Shown piece by piece: positions 48,973 through 61,259 of a stretch of DNA of 64,000 nt. The notes under the pieces are model-generated. The model did no database searches and was not told where the DNA came from. It saw only the letters and a list, made by a program, of their open reading frames with translations. The stretch is taken from NCBI RefSeq assembly GCF_900258515.1, contig NZ_LT984884.1, forward strand, positions 2,453,353 to 2,517,352, written 5' to 3'. Numbering within the stretch: position 1 is the stretch's first letter; each line of letters begins with the position of its first letter. A program made the position numbers and the translations under genes. This DNA comes from Lentibacillus sp. Marseille-P4043 (GTDB taxonomy: Bacteria > Bacillota > Bacilli > Bacillales > Amphibacillaceae).

Positions 48973-50004
48973 ATGTTAACAGAAAGACAGGTATTGATTC
49001 TACAGGTCATTATTGATGATTTCATCCAGACAGCGCAGCCAGTTGGTTCTCGTGCGATTTCTAAAAAAGGAAACATCCCCTATAGTCCAGCTACCATTAG
49101 AAATGTGATGGCGGATTTAGAAGACATGGGATTTTTGGAAAAAACACATTCCTCATCTGGTCGTATCCCTTCAGAGCAAGGGTACCGTTATTATGTCGAC
49201 AATTTGTTATCACCACAAATAGCGCGGGAAGATGTGAATGTGATAAGGCACGTCATTCAGGATGGCTTTTTTGAATTCGAGCAAATTGTTCAAAAGTCCG
49301 CTGAAGTGCTGTCTGATTTGACAAATTATACGTCGATTATTTTAGGCCCTGAAATATTTGAGGCGAAATTAAAACAAATTCAAATTGTTGCGTTAACACC
49401 ACAAACAGCTGTGGCGATTTTGATTACGAACACAGGGCATGTTGAGCATCGATCATTTTCTATACCGAAAGAAATTAATGCCGCAGATTTGGAGAAAATG
49501 GTGAACATATTAAATGATCGTCTTTATGGTGTGCCAATCGTTCGCTTGCATGAAAAGTTGAATAGCGAAGTATTGGAGCTAATGAAGCGGTATGTAAATG
49601 ATTTCGAGAAGTCATATGACTACTTGAAAGCTGCTTTTTTCAATGAATATCCAGCAAAATTATATATCGGTGGTAAAACCAATATGTTAATGCAACCCGA
49701 ATTTAAGGATATTGAAAAAGTCCGCTCATTCTATACGATGATGGAAAAAGAAGAGGAAATTGCTAATCTGTTAAAATCGAAAACAGATGGTATCAAAGTA
49801 ACCATTGGGCATGAAAACAAGGTGGAGGCAATTAAGGATTTAAGTTTGATAACAGCTACCTATCATTTGGGTGATGAACAGATGGGGACCATCGCATTAC
49901 TTGGTCCAACAAGAATGGAGTATAAAAAGGTGATTGCTTTATTAAACGTTTTATCAACCGAAATGACAGAAGCATTGTATATCTGGTATAAAAACAATGA
50001 TTAA
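48973..50004 (+). CDS. hrcA: heat-inducible transcription repressor HrcA
   Basis: 343 aa. The winged-helix N-terminus has ERQVLILQVIIDDF, PVGSRAIS and PYSPATIRNVMADLEDMGFL. The C-terminal GAF-like domain has KSKTDGIKVTIGHEN and GTIALLGPTRMEYKKVI. HrcA depends on GroE for folding, which gives the heat response. ATG 48973 follows AGAGGTGG; the longer frame runs into CIRCE. Confidence 0.96.
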   Translation: MLTERQVLILQVIIDDFIQTAQPVGSRAISKKGNIPYSPATIRNVMADLEDMGFLEKTHSSSGRIPSEQGYRYYVDNLLSPQIAREDVNVIRHVIQDGFFEFEQIVQKSAEVLSDLTNYTSIILGPEIFEAKLKQIQIVALTPQTAVAILITNTGHVEHRSFSIPKEINAADLEKMVNILNDRLYGVPIVRLHEKLNSEVLELMKRYVNDFEKSYDYLKAAFFNEYPAKLYIGGKTNMLMQPEFKDIEKVRSFYTMMEKEEEIANLLKSKTDGIKVTIGHENKVEAIKDLSLITATYHLGDEQMGTIALLGPTRMEYKKVIALLNVLSTEMTEALYIWYKNND

Positions 50005-50121
50005 GTCAATTTATACTATGGAAGTAGCTGAATCTACAGCATTTCACCATCATTCTTTACAGTTTAATTTACATTCTTTTCATGATATAGTCTAACGTGG
50101 TTATTTAAAGAGGAGGTGGCT

Positions 50122-50703
50122 ATGATGGCAGATCACAATAATGAAACAAAAGAATTTACAGAAGCAGAACCTGAAATCACCGAAGTAATCGATGAAGAAG
50201 ATGAGAAGGTTGAAGAGCAGATATTAGACTCTGATGAAAGTAAAATGGAAACATTAAAAGTGGAAATGGAGAACGTAAAGCAAGAAAAAGATGACTTATA
50301 TCAAAAATTGTTACGAAGTCAGGCAGAATTTGAGAATTTTAAAAAACGTTCGCAAAAAGAAAAAGAAAAAGAACGAAAATATAAATCTCAAGATTTGGTA
50401 AATGAACTTTTACCTGCTTTGGATAACTTCGAACGTGCTCTGAATCAAGAAGTTACCGAAGCAAATAAAAGTTTTGTAGAAGGAATTACCATGGTTTACA
50501 ACCAGTTGAAGGATGCATTAAAAAATCAAGGTGTAGAAGAAATTGAAGCAGTTGGAAAGACCTTCGATCCCAATTTACATCACGCTGTTATGCAAATTGA
50601 AGATGATGAAATGGAACCTAATAGTGTTGTAGAAGAATTGCAAAAAGGGTATATCCTAAAAGATCGCGTTATTCGACCTGCAATGGTTAAAGTGAATAAA
50701 TAA
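50122..50703 (+). CDS. grpE: nucleotide exchange factor GrpE
   Basis: About 193 aa. An acidic disordered N-terminus, a long coiled coil (residues about 45-110, with LLRSQAEFENFKKRSQKE), then the beta domain with GVEEIEAVGKTFDPNLHHAVMQ. It exchanges ADP on DnaK. AGGAGG is placed for the paired ATGATG at 50122/50125. Confidence 0.95.
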   Translation: MMADHNNETKEFTEAEPEITEVIDEEDEKVEEQILDSDESKMETLKVEMENVKQEKDDLYQKLLRSQAEFENFKKRSQKEKEKERKYKSQDLVNELLPALDNFERALNQEVTEANKSFVEGITMVYNQLKDALKNQGVEEIEAVGKTFDPNLHHAVMQIEDDEMEPNSVVEELQKGYILKDRVIRPAMVKVNK

Positions 50704-50718
50704 ATGGATGAGCAGTAA

Positions 50719-52566
<1,848 letters not shown>

Positions 52567-52669
52567 ACGAAAACAGGAGTAATTGTTAATAGACAATAAG
52601 GGGAGATTCTACCGACATTGCAAAATTGTAATGTTTCAGCTGTGAAAGCTTTCCTTATCCTGTAATTCC

Positions 52670-52708
52670 AAGTCAAAGTCAGGATTCTCTTGGCTTTGGC
52701 TTTTTTCA
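52670..52708 (+). terminator. terminator between dnaK and dnaJ
   Basis: AAGTCAAAGTCA pairs (with G-U pairs) with TGGCTTTGGCTT, followed by TTTT. It would limit read-through from dnaK to dnaJ. Confidence 0.7.
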
Positions 52709-52822
52709 TGTAAGGAACGCATAAGCTTGAGAATTTAAGTATTTTCTCACATTTGCTATTAACAAATAAATGATGATAAGATTAAAGCTATGCGAGTAGT
52801 GTATCGGGAGAGTGATGAATAA

Positions 52823-53950
52823 GTGAGTAAGCGTGATTATTATGATGTCCTTGGCGTTGGCAAGGACGCATCAAAAGAGGAAATAAAAAAGTCTTATCGA
52901 AAATTAGCTAGGAAATATCACCCTGACGTGAACAAAGAAGAAGATGCCGCAGATAAATTTAAGGAAGCTAAAGAAGCGTACGAAGTTTTAAGTAATGAGC
53001 AAAAACGTACTCAATATGACCAATTTGGCCATGCAGGTGCACAAGGTCAAGGATTTGGTGGCTTTGGCGGTGGTGCGCAGGACTTCGGTGGCTTTGGTGA
53101 CATTTTTGATATGTTCTTTGGTGGTGGCGGACGAAGACGAGACCCGAATGCCCCACAACAAGGAGCGGATTTACAATATACCATGGTCCTTGATTTTGAA
53201 GAAGCTATTTTTGGTAAGGAAACGGATATCAATATACCAAAAGAGGAAACATGTGATACTTGTGAGGGTTCGGGGGCAAAACCTGGCACGAAAACGAAAA
53301 CATGTTCACATTGTAACGGTTCTGGACAACTGAATATGGAACAAAATACACCATTTGGTAAGGTTGTTAACCGCCGGGTATGTCATCATTGTAATGGTAC
53401 AGGAAAAATTATTCCGGAAAAATGTAATACTTGTGGTGGGACTGGAAAAGTGAAGAAAAACAAGACCATTCATATCTCCATTCCAGCTGGTATTGATGAA
53501 GGGCAGCAAATTCGTGTATCTGGAAAAGGAGAACCAGGTGTGAATGGCGGTCCTGCAGGAGATTTATATGTGGTAATAAAAGTTAAACCGCATGAATTCT
53601 ACGAGCGTGAAGGCGATCATATTTACTGTGAACTACCTGTTACATTCACACAGGCAGCACTTGGTGATGAGATTGAAGTTCCTACTGTGCATGGAAAAGT
53701 AATGTTAAAGATTCCGGCCGGCACACAGACAGGTAAAATTTTCCGTCTAAAAGGAAAAGGCGCTCCAAATGTCCGTGGTTATGGATATGGCGATCAACAT
53801 GTACAAATACGTATTGTTACACCTAAGAAATTAACAGATCGGCAAAAAGAATTGCTTCGTGAATTTAATGAAATTGGTGGTAATGAAGCAACAGATGAAC
53901 AAGAAGGATCTTTCTTCCAACGATTTAAAAAGGCCTTCAAAGGTGATTAA
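52823..53950 (+). CDS. dnaJ: chaperone DnaJ (Hsp40)
   Basis: 375 aa co-chaperone. The J domain has YHPDVN near residue 35, then a Gly/Phe-rich segment (about 74-105), four CxxCxGxG-type zinc repeats ([32 protein letters not shown]) at about 147-210, and the C-terminal domain. GTG start with GGGAG about 12 bases upstream. A 256 bp gap with a terminator separates it from dnaK. Confidence 0.97.
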   Translation: MSKRDYYDVLGVGKDASKEEIKKSYRKLARKYHPDVNKEEDAADKFKEAKEAYEVLSNEQKRTQYDQFGHAGAQGQGFGGFGGGAQDFGGFGDIFDMFFGGGGRRRDPNAPQQGADLQYTMVLDFEEAIFGKETDINIPKEETCDTCEGSGAKPGTKTKTCSHCNGSGQLNMEQNTPFGKVVNRRVCHHCNGTGKIIPEKCNTCGGTGKVKKNKTIHISIPAGIDEGQQIRVSGKGEPGVNGGPAGDLYVVIKVKPHEFYEREGDHIYCELPVTFTQAALGDEIEVPTVHGKVMLKIPAGTQTGKIFRLKGKGAPNVRGYGYGDQHVQIRIVTPKKLTDRQKELLREFNEIGGNEATDEQEGSFFQRFKKAFKGD

Positions 53951-54045
53951 TAGATAAGCGAAAATGGTTAAGATTACGAAACGGTGTTGCGTGAAGCAAC
54001 ATCGTTTACATATTTGTTACATTCTTGAGAAATGAGTGGGTACTA

Positions 54046-54993
54046 TTGAAATGGTCCGAAATATGCGTTCACACGACTAATGAGGCGATTGAGCCGATAT
54101 CTAATATTCTTCATGAAAATGGAGCAAGTGGTGTTGTTATTGAAGATCCATTAGATTTGGTTAAGGAAAGAGAAAATGAATTTGGCGAAATCTATGATCT
54201 GGATACAAGTGAATATCCGGAAGAAGGTGTTTATGTTAAGGCTTACTTACCAGTAAATAGTTTCTTAGGTGAGACGGTTGAGGAAATTAAGCAAGCGATT
54301 AATAATTTAATGATTTATGATATTGATTTGGGTAGAAATAACATTACATTAAGTGAAGTAAAAGAAGAGGAATGGGCGACAGCATGGAAAAAATATTATA
54401 AGCCTGTTAAAATATCAAAGAAGATTACGATTACACCAACATGGGAAGACTATCCACCTGTAGCAAGTGATGAGCTAATCATCGAACTAGATCCTGGTAT
54501 GGCATTTGGAACGGGCACACATCCAACAACGGTATTAAGTATTCAAGCGCTGGAGCAATACATTAAACAAGATGATATGATCATGGATGTTGGTTGTGGT
54601 TCTGGCGTCCTTAGCATTGCTTCTGTTTTACTTGGTGCTCAAAAGGTTTATGCGTATGATTTAGATGAAATTGCTGTTAAAAGTACAAAATTGAATGCAA
54701 AACTGAATAAACTAGGACAACAAATTGAGACCAAGCAAAATAATTTGTTGGATCATGTAAGTAAACAGGCCGATATTATCGTTTCCAACATATTAGCGGA
54801 GATTATTGTTCGATTTATTCATGATGCATGGAATAATTTAAAAGAAGATGGGTTATTCATCACATCTGGTATCATTCAAGCAAAGAAACAAATGGTAAAA
54901 GATCAACTGCAGGAAAATGGATTTACTATTTTAGAAATAAATGAGATGGAAGACTGGGTTTCTATTGTGGCAAAGAAACCAGCTCAAAAGTAG
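54046..54993 (+). CDS. prmA: ribosomal protein L11 methyltransferase
   Basis: 315 aa SAM methyltransferase that modifies L11. N-terminal L11-binding domain starting KWSEICVHTTNEAIEPISN, then DPGMAFGTGTHPTT and the SAM loop MDVGCGSGVLSIAS near residue 178, then IVSNILAEII. I start at TTG 54046, which gives the family N-terminus; the frame extends seven codons to another TTG. Confidence 0.93.
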   Translation: MKWSEICVHTTNEAIEPISNILHENGASGVVIEDPLDLVKERENEFGEIYDLDTSEYPEEGVYVKAYLPVNSFLGETVEEIKQAINNLMIYDIDLGRNNITLSEVKEEEWATAWKKYYKPVKISKKITITPTWEDYPPVASDELIIELDPGMAFGTGTHPTTVLSIQALEQYIKQDDMIMDVGCGSGVLSIASVLLGAQKVYAYDLDEIAVKSTKLNAKLNKLGQQIETKQNNLLDHVSKQADIIVSNILAEIIVRFIHDAWNNLKEDGLFITSGIIQAKKQMVKDQLQENGFTILEINEMEDWVSIVAKKPAQK

Positions 54994-55002
54994 GTGTTCA
55001 AT

Positions 55003-55761
55003 TTGCAACGCTATTTTATTCCGGCAACAAAATGGCAAGGCGATAAAGTTATTATTTCCGGTGATGATGTCCACCACATTACACGGGTAATGCGCTATAA
55101 AGAAGGTAGTAAAATAATATGCAACAATCCGGGTGGCAATGCAGCAATATGTGTAATTGACAAACTTGAACACGATTATGTCCAAGCAACGATCATGGAG
55201 TGGCTTGACGAAAATACTGAACTCCCTGTTAATGTTACGATTGCTCAGGGACTTGCAAAAGGAGACAAATTTGATTTTGTCCTGCAGAAAGGGACAGAAT
55301 TAGGTGCAGCAGCATTTATTCCTTTTCAAGCTGAACGATCGGTTGTTGTCTGGGACAAGAAGAAAACAGAGAAAAAAATGCAGCGTTTTGAAAAAATTGT
55401 TAAAGAAGCAAGTGAACAAAGTCATCGCAATAAAATACCTGAAATAAGGGAAATGATGAACGTAGATGTACTTATCAGGGAAAGCAGCAACTATGATGTT
55501 TTACTGTTTGCCTATGAAGAAGAAGCGAAGACAGCCGAATATCAGTCATTTGCAGCGGCTGTAAGTTCTTTGAAGGAGCAGCAAAATATTCTGGTATGTG
55601 TAGGTCCAGAAGGTGGATTTTCCTTGCAGGAAGTTGATAAATTAAAAGAAGGCGGCTTTTCTCCCGTTCGTTTAGGGCCACGTATTTTACGAACAGAAAC
55701 AGCGCCGTTATATGTATTAGCAAGTATTTCTTATCATTTTGAAGAATTGGGGTGCAAATAA
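55003..55761 (+). CDS. rsmE: 16S rRNA m3U1498 methyltransferase RsmE
   Basis: 252 aa SPOUT-class enzyme. N-terminal PUA-like part (DVHHITRVMRYKEG), then IAQGLAKGDKFDFVLQKGTELG and the knot motif VGPEGGFSLQEVDKL with RLGPRILRTETAP. TTG 55003 (QRYFIPATK) follows AGGTG at 6 bases; a GTG at 54994 is the frame limit. The stop overlaps the mtaB start. Confidence 0.94.
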   Translation: MQRYFIPATKWQGDKVIISGDDVHHITRVMRYKEGSKIICNNPGGNAAICVIDKLEHDYVQATIMEWLDENTELPVNVTIAQGLAKGDKFDFVLQKGTELGAAAFIPFQAERSVVVWDKKKTEKKMQRFEKIVKEASEQSHRNKIPEIREMMNVDVLIRESSNYDVLLFAYEEEAKTAEYQSFAAAVSSLKEQQNILVCVGPEGGFSLQEVDKLKEGGFSPVRLGPRILRTETAPLYVLASISYHFEELGCK

Positions 55762-57116
55762 TGCCAACAGTAGCCTTTCACACATTGGGCTGTAAAGTAA
55801 ACCATTATGAAACAGAGGGTATTTGGAATATTTTTAAGGAAAATGGATATGAACGGGTAGATTTTGACCGACAATCCGATGTATATGTTATTAATACGTG
55901 TACTGTTACAAATACAGGGGATAAGAAAAGTAGACAAGTTATCCGTCGTGCTATTCGAAAAAATCCAGAATCGGTTGTTTGTGTAACTGGGTGTTATGCC
56001 CAAACATCTCCTGGAGAAATTATGGAGATCCCTGGTGTAGATGTTGTAGTGGGGACGCAAAACCGGAAAAAAATGATCGATTACATTGAAGAACATCAAA
56101 AAACGCGTGAGCCAATTAATGGCGTCACTAATATTATGAAAAATCGTGTCTTTGAGGAAATGGATGTTCCTGAATTCACGGATAGAACACGGGCATCGTT
56201 AAAGATACAAGAAGGGTGTAATAATTTCTGTACATTTTGTATTATTCCGTGGTCACGCGGTTTATTGCGCTCTAGAAAACCAGAAGATGTACTTGATCAA
56301 GCTCAGAAGTTAGTTGATGCGGGGTATAAAGAAATCGTCTTAACTGGTATTCATACTGCAGGATACGGAGAGGACTTGAAGGATTACAATTTCGCCAAGC
56401 TTCTTCAAGAACTGGAAACAAAAGTAGATGGTTTAAAACGAATTCGTATTTCTTCAATTGAAGCAAGTCAAATTACCGATGAAGTAATTGACGTACTTGA
56501 CAAATCGGAGAAAATTGTCCGTCACTTACACATTCCACTTCAAGCTGGTTCAGATTCAGTCTTAAAAAGAATGCGTAGAAAATATTCAAGTGCTTACTAT
56601 AAAGAAAAAGTGGAAAAGATTCGTAAAGCATTGCCTGGCCTAGCTATCACATCAGATGTTATTGTAGGTTTTCCAGGTGAAACTGAGGAAGAATTTATGG
56701 AGACGTATAACTTTGTTAAAGATATTGGTTATTCCGAACTGCATGTTTTCCCTTTTTCAAGAAGAACAGGTACACCAGCTGCTCGAATGAGTGATCAAGT
56801 GGATGACGATGTAAAAAATGATCGTGTCCATCGTATGATTGAATTATCTGATCAATTGGCTAAAGAATATGCGTCAGACTATGAAAATGAAGTATTAGAA
56901 GTTATCCCAGAAGAACGCATGCCTGATCAAGATAATCCAGATTTACTTGTTGGGTATACAGATAATTATCTAAAAGTAGTTTTCTCGGGCAGTCATGACA
57001 TGGTTGGTAAAATTGTCCGCGTAAAAATCACGGAATCAGGATACCCATATAATCAAGGAACGTTTGTGCGAGTTATGGATGATGTGACAAATGATTACAT
57101 TAGTGCCACTTCTTAA
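55761..57116 (+). CDS. mtaB: tRNA-t6A37 methylthiotransferase MtaB
   Basis: 451 aa radical SAM methylthiotransferase that converts t6A37 to ms2t6A37. The UPF0004 domain has cysteines at LGCKVNHYETE, INTCTVTN and VTGCYAQ. The radical SAM motif is CNNFCTFCIIPWSRG near residue 153, and a C-terminal TRAM domain follows. ATG overlaps the rsmE stop (TAATG). Confidence 0.95.
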   Translation: MPTVAFHTLGCKVNHYETEGIWNIFKENGYERVDFDRQSDVYVINTCTVTNTGDKKSRQVIRRAIRKNPESVVCVTGCYAQTSPGEIMEIPGVDVVVGTQNRKKMIDYIEEHQKTREPINGVTNIMKNRVFEEMDVPEFTDRTRASLKIQEGCNNFCTFCIIPWSRGLLRSRKPEDVLDQAQKLVDAGYKEIVLTGIHTAGYGEDLKDYNFAKLLQELETKVDGLKRIRISSIEASQITDEVIDVLDKSEKIVRHLHIPLQAGSDSVLKRMRRKYSSAYYKEKVEKIRKALPGLAITSDVIVGFPGETEEEFMETYNFVKDIGYSELHVFPFSRRTGTPAARMSDQVDDDVKNDRVHRMIELSDQLAKEYASDYENEVLEVIPEERMPDQDNPDLLVGYTDNYLKVVFSGSHDMVGKIVRVKITESGYPYNQGTFVRVMDDVTNDYISATS

Positions 57117-57133
57117 TGGCTTTAGCGCTTTCT

Positions 57134-57167
57134 AAAACCCGGTGTAATACCGGGTTTATTTGTTTTT
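57134..57167 (+). terminator. terminator after mtaB
   Basis: AAACCCGGT pairs perfectly with ACCGGGTTT around GTAAT, followed by ATTTGTTTTT. Confidence 0.85.
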
Positions 57168-57229
57168 CATTTTAAACCATGCTATGATTGTCGAAGAGGT
57201 ACGTACAACAATCAAGAGAGGGAGTTTAT

Positions 57230-57901
57230 ATGGGAAAAGATCTAGCAAAATACATTGACCATACACAATTAAAGCCGGATACAACAAAAGATAAAATCAC
57301 CCAAATTATTGAAGAGGCAAAAGAAAATCATTTTGCTTCTGTTTGCGTCAATCCATATTGGGTATCTTATTGTCATGAAAATTTAAAAGATACAGAAGTA
57401 AAAGTTTGCACAGTTATCGGTTTTCCGTTGGGTGCTACAACGACAGAAGCAAAAGTGTTTGAAACTGGTCAAGCAATTAAAGATGGGGCTACTGAAGTTG
57501 ATATGGTGATTAACATTGGCCAATTGAAATCAAATAATGATGATGCCGTAAAACGTGATATTGAAGCAGTTGTTTCAGCCGCTAAAGGAAACGCGTTAAC
57601 AAAGGTAATTATTGAGACAGCATTGCTAACTGATGATGAAAAAGTTCGTGCGTGTAAATTGGCAAAAGCAGCAGGTGCGGATTTTGTGAAGACATCCACC
57701 GGTTTTTCTGGTGGTGGTGCAACCGTTGAAGATATCAAATTAATGCGTGAAACAGTAGGTAATGAAATGGGAGTAAAAGCCTCTGGGGGTGTGCGTGATT
57801 TAGCATCAACAAAGGCGATGATTGATGCCGGAGCAACGCGAATTGGTGCTAGTGCCGGTGTTGATATCATAGCGGGAAATCAAGGGAATTCCGATTACTA
57901 A
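57230..57901 (+). CDS. deoC: deoxyribose-phosphate aldolase
   Basis: 223 aa class I aldolase that splits deoxyribose-5-phosphate to acetaldehyde and glyceraldehyde-3-phosphate. [12 protein letters not shown] at the N-terminus, EVDMVINIG near 92, the Schiff-base lysine in DFVKTSTGF near 155 and [10 protein letters not shown] near 182. ATG 57230 follows GAGGGAG. It lacks deoR or nupC neighbours here. Confidence 0.96.
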   Translation: MGKDLAKYIDHTQLKPDTTKDKITQIIEEAKENHFASVCVNPYWVSYCHENLKDTEVKVCTVIGFPLGATTTEAKVFETGQAIKDGATEVDMVINIGQLKSNNDDAVKRDIEAVVSAAKGNALTKVIIETALLTDDEKVRACKLAKAAGADFVKTSTGFSGGGATVEDIKLMRETVGNEMGVKASGGVRDLASTKAMIDAGATRIGASAGVDIIAGNQGNSDY

Positions 57902-57934
57902 AACTAATATTGTTAACGAATTCGGGAAAATGAG

Positions 57935-57963
57935 TTGACCTTCAAGAATGGTTATATTATAAT
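57935..57963 (+). promoter_or_regulatory. sigma-A promoter of rpsU-yqeY
   Basis: TTGACC (57935-57940), 17 bp spacer, TATAAT (57958-57963). It lies 74 bp upstream of the rpsU ATG. Confidence 0.88.
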
Positions 57964-58036
57964 TTAACAAGGCATGTGAGGTAGTTACATATGCCTGTAC
58001 AAACTGTTTTATGCTTCGGAGGGAGGGGAAATTAGC

Positions 58037-58213
58037 ATGTCAAATACAACTCGCGTTCGTAAAAACGAGTCTCTTGAGGATGCTCTTCGTCGCTTTAAAC
58101 GTAGTGTGTCAAAAAGTGGTACACTACAGGAATATCGTAAACGTGAACATTATGAAAAACCTAGCGTTAAGCGTAAAAAGAAATCGGAAGCTGCTAGAAA
58201 GCGTAAATTCTAA
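58037..58213 (+). CDS. rpsU: 30S ribosomal protein S21
   Basis: 58 aa, very basic: [38 protein letters not shown] and a Lys/Arg-rich tail [23 protein letters not shown] precedes ATG 58037. The protein is 58 residues, so simple length cut-offs miss it. Cotranscribed with yqeY 14 bp later. Confidence 0.97.
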   Translation: MSNTTRVRKNESLEDALRRFKRSVSKSGTLQEYRKREHYEKPSVKRKKKSEAARKRKF

Positions 58214-58227
58214 AGAGGGTGCCAAGC

Positions 58228-58674
58228 ATGACATTGTTAGAACAGCTTAATCAGGAAATGAAGCAAGCAATGAAGCAAAAAGATAAAGAAAAGCTAAGTG
58301 TTGTTCGCATGGTTAAAGCTTCATTACAAAATGAAACAATTAAGCTCGGTAAAGAACAACTTTCTGAAGACGAAGAATTAACTATTCTGTCGAGAGAGTT
58401 AAAGCAAAGAAAAGATTCCCTCCAAGAATTTAAATCAGCTGGACGCGATGATCTTGTTAAAAAACTTGAAATTGAAATCAATATTTTACAGGAATATATG
58501 CCAAAACAGTTGTCAGATGATGAACTTGAGGCAATCGTTCAGTCGACGATTCAGGAAGTAAATGCAACATCAATGCATGAGATGGGTAAAGTGATGGGTG
58601 CGATTATGCCTAAAGTTAAAGGGAAGGCAGACGGCTCAAAAATTAATATGCTTGTGAAAAAGCATTTAAGCTAA
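58228..58674 (+). CDS. yqeY: GatB/YqeY domain-containing protein
   Basis: 148 aa. The helical fold matches the tail domain of Gat[47 protein letters not shown] and [18 protein letters not shown]. Possibly binds tRNA; no enzyme activity is established. ATG 58228 follows AGAGGGTG. The rpsU-yqeY pair is widely conserved. Confidence 0.93.
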   Translation: MTLLEQLNQEMKQAMKQKDKEKLSVVRMVKASLQNETIKLGKEQLSEDEELTILSRELKQRKDSLQEFKSAGRDDLVKKLEIEINILQEYMPKQLSDDELEAIVQSTIQEVNATSMHEMGKVMGAIMPKVKGKADGSKINMLVKKHLS

Positions 58675-58696
58675 TTATTCATCAAATAAGAATTAC

Positions 58697-58733
58697 AAAA
58701 GGTCTTTGTCAAACTAGGCAGAGACCTTTTTTA
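58697..58733 (+). terminator. terminator after yqeY
   Basis: AAAAGGTCTTTG pairs with CAGAGACCTTTT around a loop of about 10 bases, followed by TT. Confidence 0.88.
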
Positions 58734-58872
58734 CTATCTGTAGTTATTGTATTGCCCTGTCATTTACTGTGTTATATCCTATCTTAATTATTTCGTTTGC
58801 AGATTAATAAAGTGAAACCTAAAAACATCGCAATCCGTATATAAGTTAATCAATTAAATAGGGGGTGAGAAA

Positions 58873-60198
58873 GTGATACGAAAAAAGTTACCAGCATATA
58901 CCATAATAAGTCTTGTAATGATATTCGCTTTTTTACATAGTGTTAGCTTTACACATGCTGCAGATGGTAATGGCAAATTAGTGTACGTTGTCCCGATTGA
59001 ACACGAAGTAGAGAAAGGCTTGGAATCATTTTTAACTCGTGCTACTAAAGAGGCTGAAAATGAGGGTGCCGATCACATTATATTTGAAATTGATACCCCG
59101 GGCGGGAGAGTAGATGCAGCAAGTCAAATTGCGGAATTACTGCAAAATCTAGAAATTTCAACAACCAGTTATATTGTCAACCAAGCGTTATCGGCAGGTT
59201 CCTATATTGCTTTAAATACCGACTCGATTTTTATGAAACCGCAGGCAACAATGGGTGCAAGTGGTGTGATAAATCAAAATGGTACAGCCGCTGATAAAAA
59301 AGCTCAATCGGCTTGGTTATCAGCCATGAAAAGTGCCGCAGAATCAAAGGGGCGTGATCCTTTATATGCAGCAGCAATGGCTGATTCTAGTATCGATTTG
59401 CCGGATTATGGAGCACCAAAAGGAGAATTCTTAACATTAGAACCTTCTTCAGCTCTTGATATTGGTTATTCGCAAGGAACCGTTGACAATCGGGAGGAAC
59501 TGTTACAAGCACTTGGTTTAAGCAAAGCAACGGTCGTAGAAATCGAGCCAACGCTTTCAGAAGAAATTGCGAGATTTTTAACGAATCCAGTAGTTGTTCC
59601 GATATTATTATCAATAGCAAGCCTGGGACTTATTGTAGAGCTTTTTTCACCAGGATTTGGCGTACCAGGTATAATGGGACTCCTATCTCTTGTGTTGTTT
59701 TTTTATGGCCATATTGTTGCTGGATTAGCGGGGTTTGAAGCGATTTTTTTACTTATCCTAGGTATTATTTTAATTATTGCAGAGTTTTTTGTGCCGGGTG
59801 GTATTGTTGGTCTGTTAGGGATTGGTTCCATTCTTGGCTCCCTCTTTTTATCAGGTCAGGACATTGGACACATGGCAATGAGTGTTAGTATTGCATTAAT
59901 TATTGCTATTGCTGCCGCTGTTATTCTGTTTAAAATGATGGGGATGGATAAAGGCTTTTTCCGACATGTTATTTTAAAAGACACAACATCCACAGAATTG
60001 GGTTATGTATCATCGACAAACCGTTTAGAACTAATTGGGCTTGAGGGAAAAACAGTGACACCCCTTAGACCATCAGGCGCAGCACTATTTGATGAAGAAC
60101 GAATCGATGTAGTGTCAGAGGGGAGTTTTATACCGGAAGATAAATTTGTGAAAATTGTTAAGGTTGAAGGAGTTAGGGTAGTGGTTAGAGAATTATAG
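58873..60198 (+). CDS. yqeZ: NfeD family protein with ClpP-like protease domain (YqeZ)
   Basis: 441 aa long-form NfeD. Signal peptide (about residues 1-30, ending near FTHAADG), ClpP-class domain with FEIDTPGGRVDAA near 75, NQALSAGSYIA (Ser near 107) and TMGASGVI, then several membrane helices (about 235-360) and a C-terminal NfeD OB domain. Works with the flotillin encoded next. GTG start after GGGGGTGAG. In B. subtilis the homologous operon is sigma-W controlled; I did not identify such a promoter here. Confidence 0.92.
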   Translation: MIRKKLPAYTIISLVMIFAFLHSVSFTHAADGNGKLVYVVPIEHEVEKGLESFLTRATKEAENEGADHIIFEIDTPGGRVDAASQIAELLQNLEISTTSYIVNQALSAGSYIALNTDSIFMKPQATMGASGVINQNGTAADKKAQSAWLSAMKSAAESKGRDPLYAAAMADSSIDLPDYGAPKGEFLTLEPSSALDIGYSQGTVDNREELLQALGLSKATVVEIEPTLSEEIARFLTNPVVVPILLSIASLGLIVELFSPGFGVPGIMGLLSLVLFFYGHIVAGLAGFEAIFLLILGIILIIAEFFVPGGIVGLLGIGSILGSLFLSGQDIGHMAMSVSIALIIAIAAAVILFKMMGMDKGFFRHVILKDTTSTELGYVSSTNRLELIGLEGKTVTPLRPSGAALFDEERIDVVSEGSFIPEDKFVKIVKVEGVRVVVREL

Positions 60199-60235
60199 TA
60201 TATAGAAATAGAAAAATAATAGGAGGAATACAAAA

Positions 60236-61228
60236 ATGGAATTTCAGGAACTAATGCCGATTATCATCATCGGAATCATTTTGATTGTTATTGCTGTGCT
60301 ATTTACATTTATTCCAGTAATGTTATGGATTAGTGCACTTGCGGCTGGGGTAAAAGTAGGTATCTTTACATTGGTGGGTATGCGCTTACGTCGTGTTGTA
60401 CCATCAAGAGTAATTAATCCGTTAATCAAGGCACATAAAGCAGGTTTGGATGTTACGACAAATCAATTGGAAAGTCATTATTTAGCAGGTGGTAATGTTG
60501 ATCGGGTTGTCAATGCTTTAATTGCTGCACAGCGGGCAAACATTGAACTTAGTTTTGAACGTTGTGCTGCGATCGATTTAGCAGGCCGTGATGTTCTTGA
60601 AGCGGTACAAATGAGTGTGAATCCAAGTGTAATTGAGACACCGTTTATTGCAGGTATTGCGATGGATGGAATTGAGGTAAAAGCAAAAGCAAGAATTACT
60701 GTACGAGCAAATATTGATCGTCTTGTCGGGGGCGCTGGTGAAGAAACGGTTATCGCCCGTGTAGGTGAGGGTGTTGTTAGTACAATCGGTAGTTCAGAGG
60801 CCCATACAAAAGTGTTGGAAAATCCGGATTCAATCTCCCACAATGTATTAAATAAAGGGCTTGATGCTGGAACGGCTTTTGAAATTTTATCGATCGATAT
60901 TGCAGACGTTGATATTGGTAAAAATATTGGGGCAATCTTACAAACAGACCAGGCTGAGGCTGATAAAAACATTGCACAGGCCAAGGCGGAAGAAAGACGC
61001 GCAATGGCTGTTGCCCAAGAACAAGAAATGGTTGCAAAAGTTCAAGAGATGCGTTCAAAAGTTGTCGAAGCTGAAGCAGATGTTCCGCTTGCACTTGCTG
61101 AAGCATTACGTTCGGGTAACCTAGGTGTAATGGACTATATGAATTATAAGAACATTGATGCCGATACAGATATGCGTGATACAATTGGCAAGCTATCCAA
61201 AGAAGACGACGAGGATAACGACAAATAA
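60236..61228 (+). CDS. floA: flotillin-like protein FloA
   Basis: 330 aa scaffold of lipid domains. N-terminal membrane segment (about residues 8-30), a SPFH/PHB-like domain ([21 protein letters not shown]) and a C-terminal coiled coil rich in Ala/Glu ([23 protein letters not shown]), ending with acidic residues. AGGAGG is 8 bases before the ATG. Together with yqeZ it forms the usual NfeD-flotillin pair affecting membrane fluidity and signalling. Confidence 0.95.
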   Translation: MEFQELMPIIIIGIILIVIAVLFTFIPVMLWISALAAGVKVGIFTLVGMRLRRVVPSRVINPLIKAHKAGLDVTTNQLESHYLAGGNVDRVVNALIAAQRANIELSFERCAAIDLAGRDVLEAVQMSVNPSVIETPFIAGIAMDGIEVKAKARITVRANIDRLVGGAGEETVIARVGEGVVSTIGSSEAHTKVLENPDSISHNVLNKGLDAGTAFEILSIDIADVDIGKNIGAILQTDQAEADKNIAQAKAEERRAMAVAQEQEMVAKVQEMRSKVVEAEADVPLALAEALRSGNLGVMDYMNYKNIDADTDMRDTIGKLSKEDDEDNDK

Positions 61229-61259
61229 AGGAAGCTCAAAGCTATAGAGGAGGACTACT

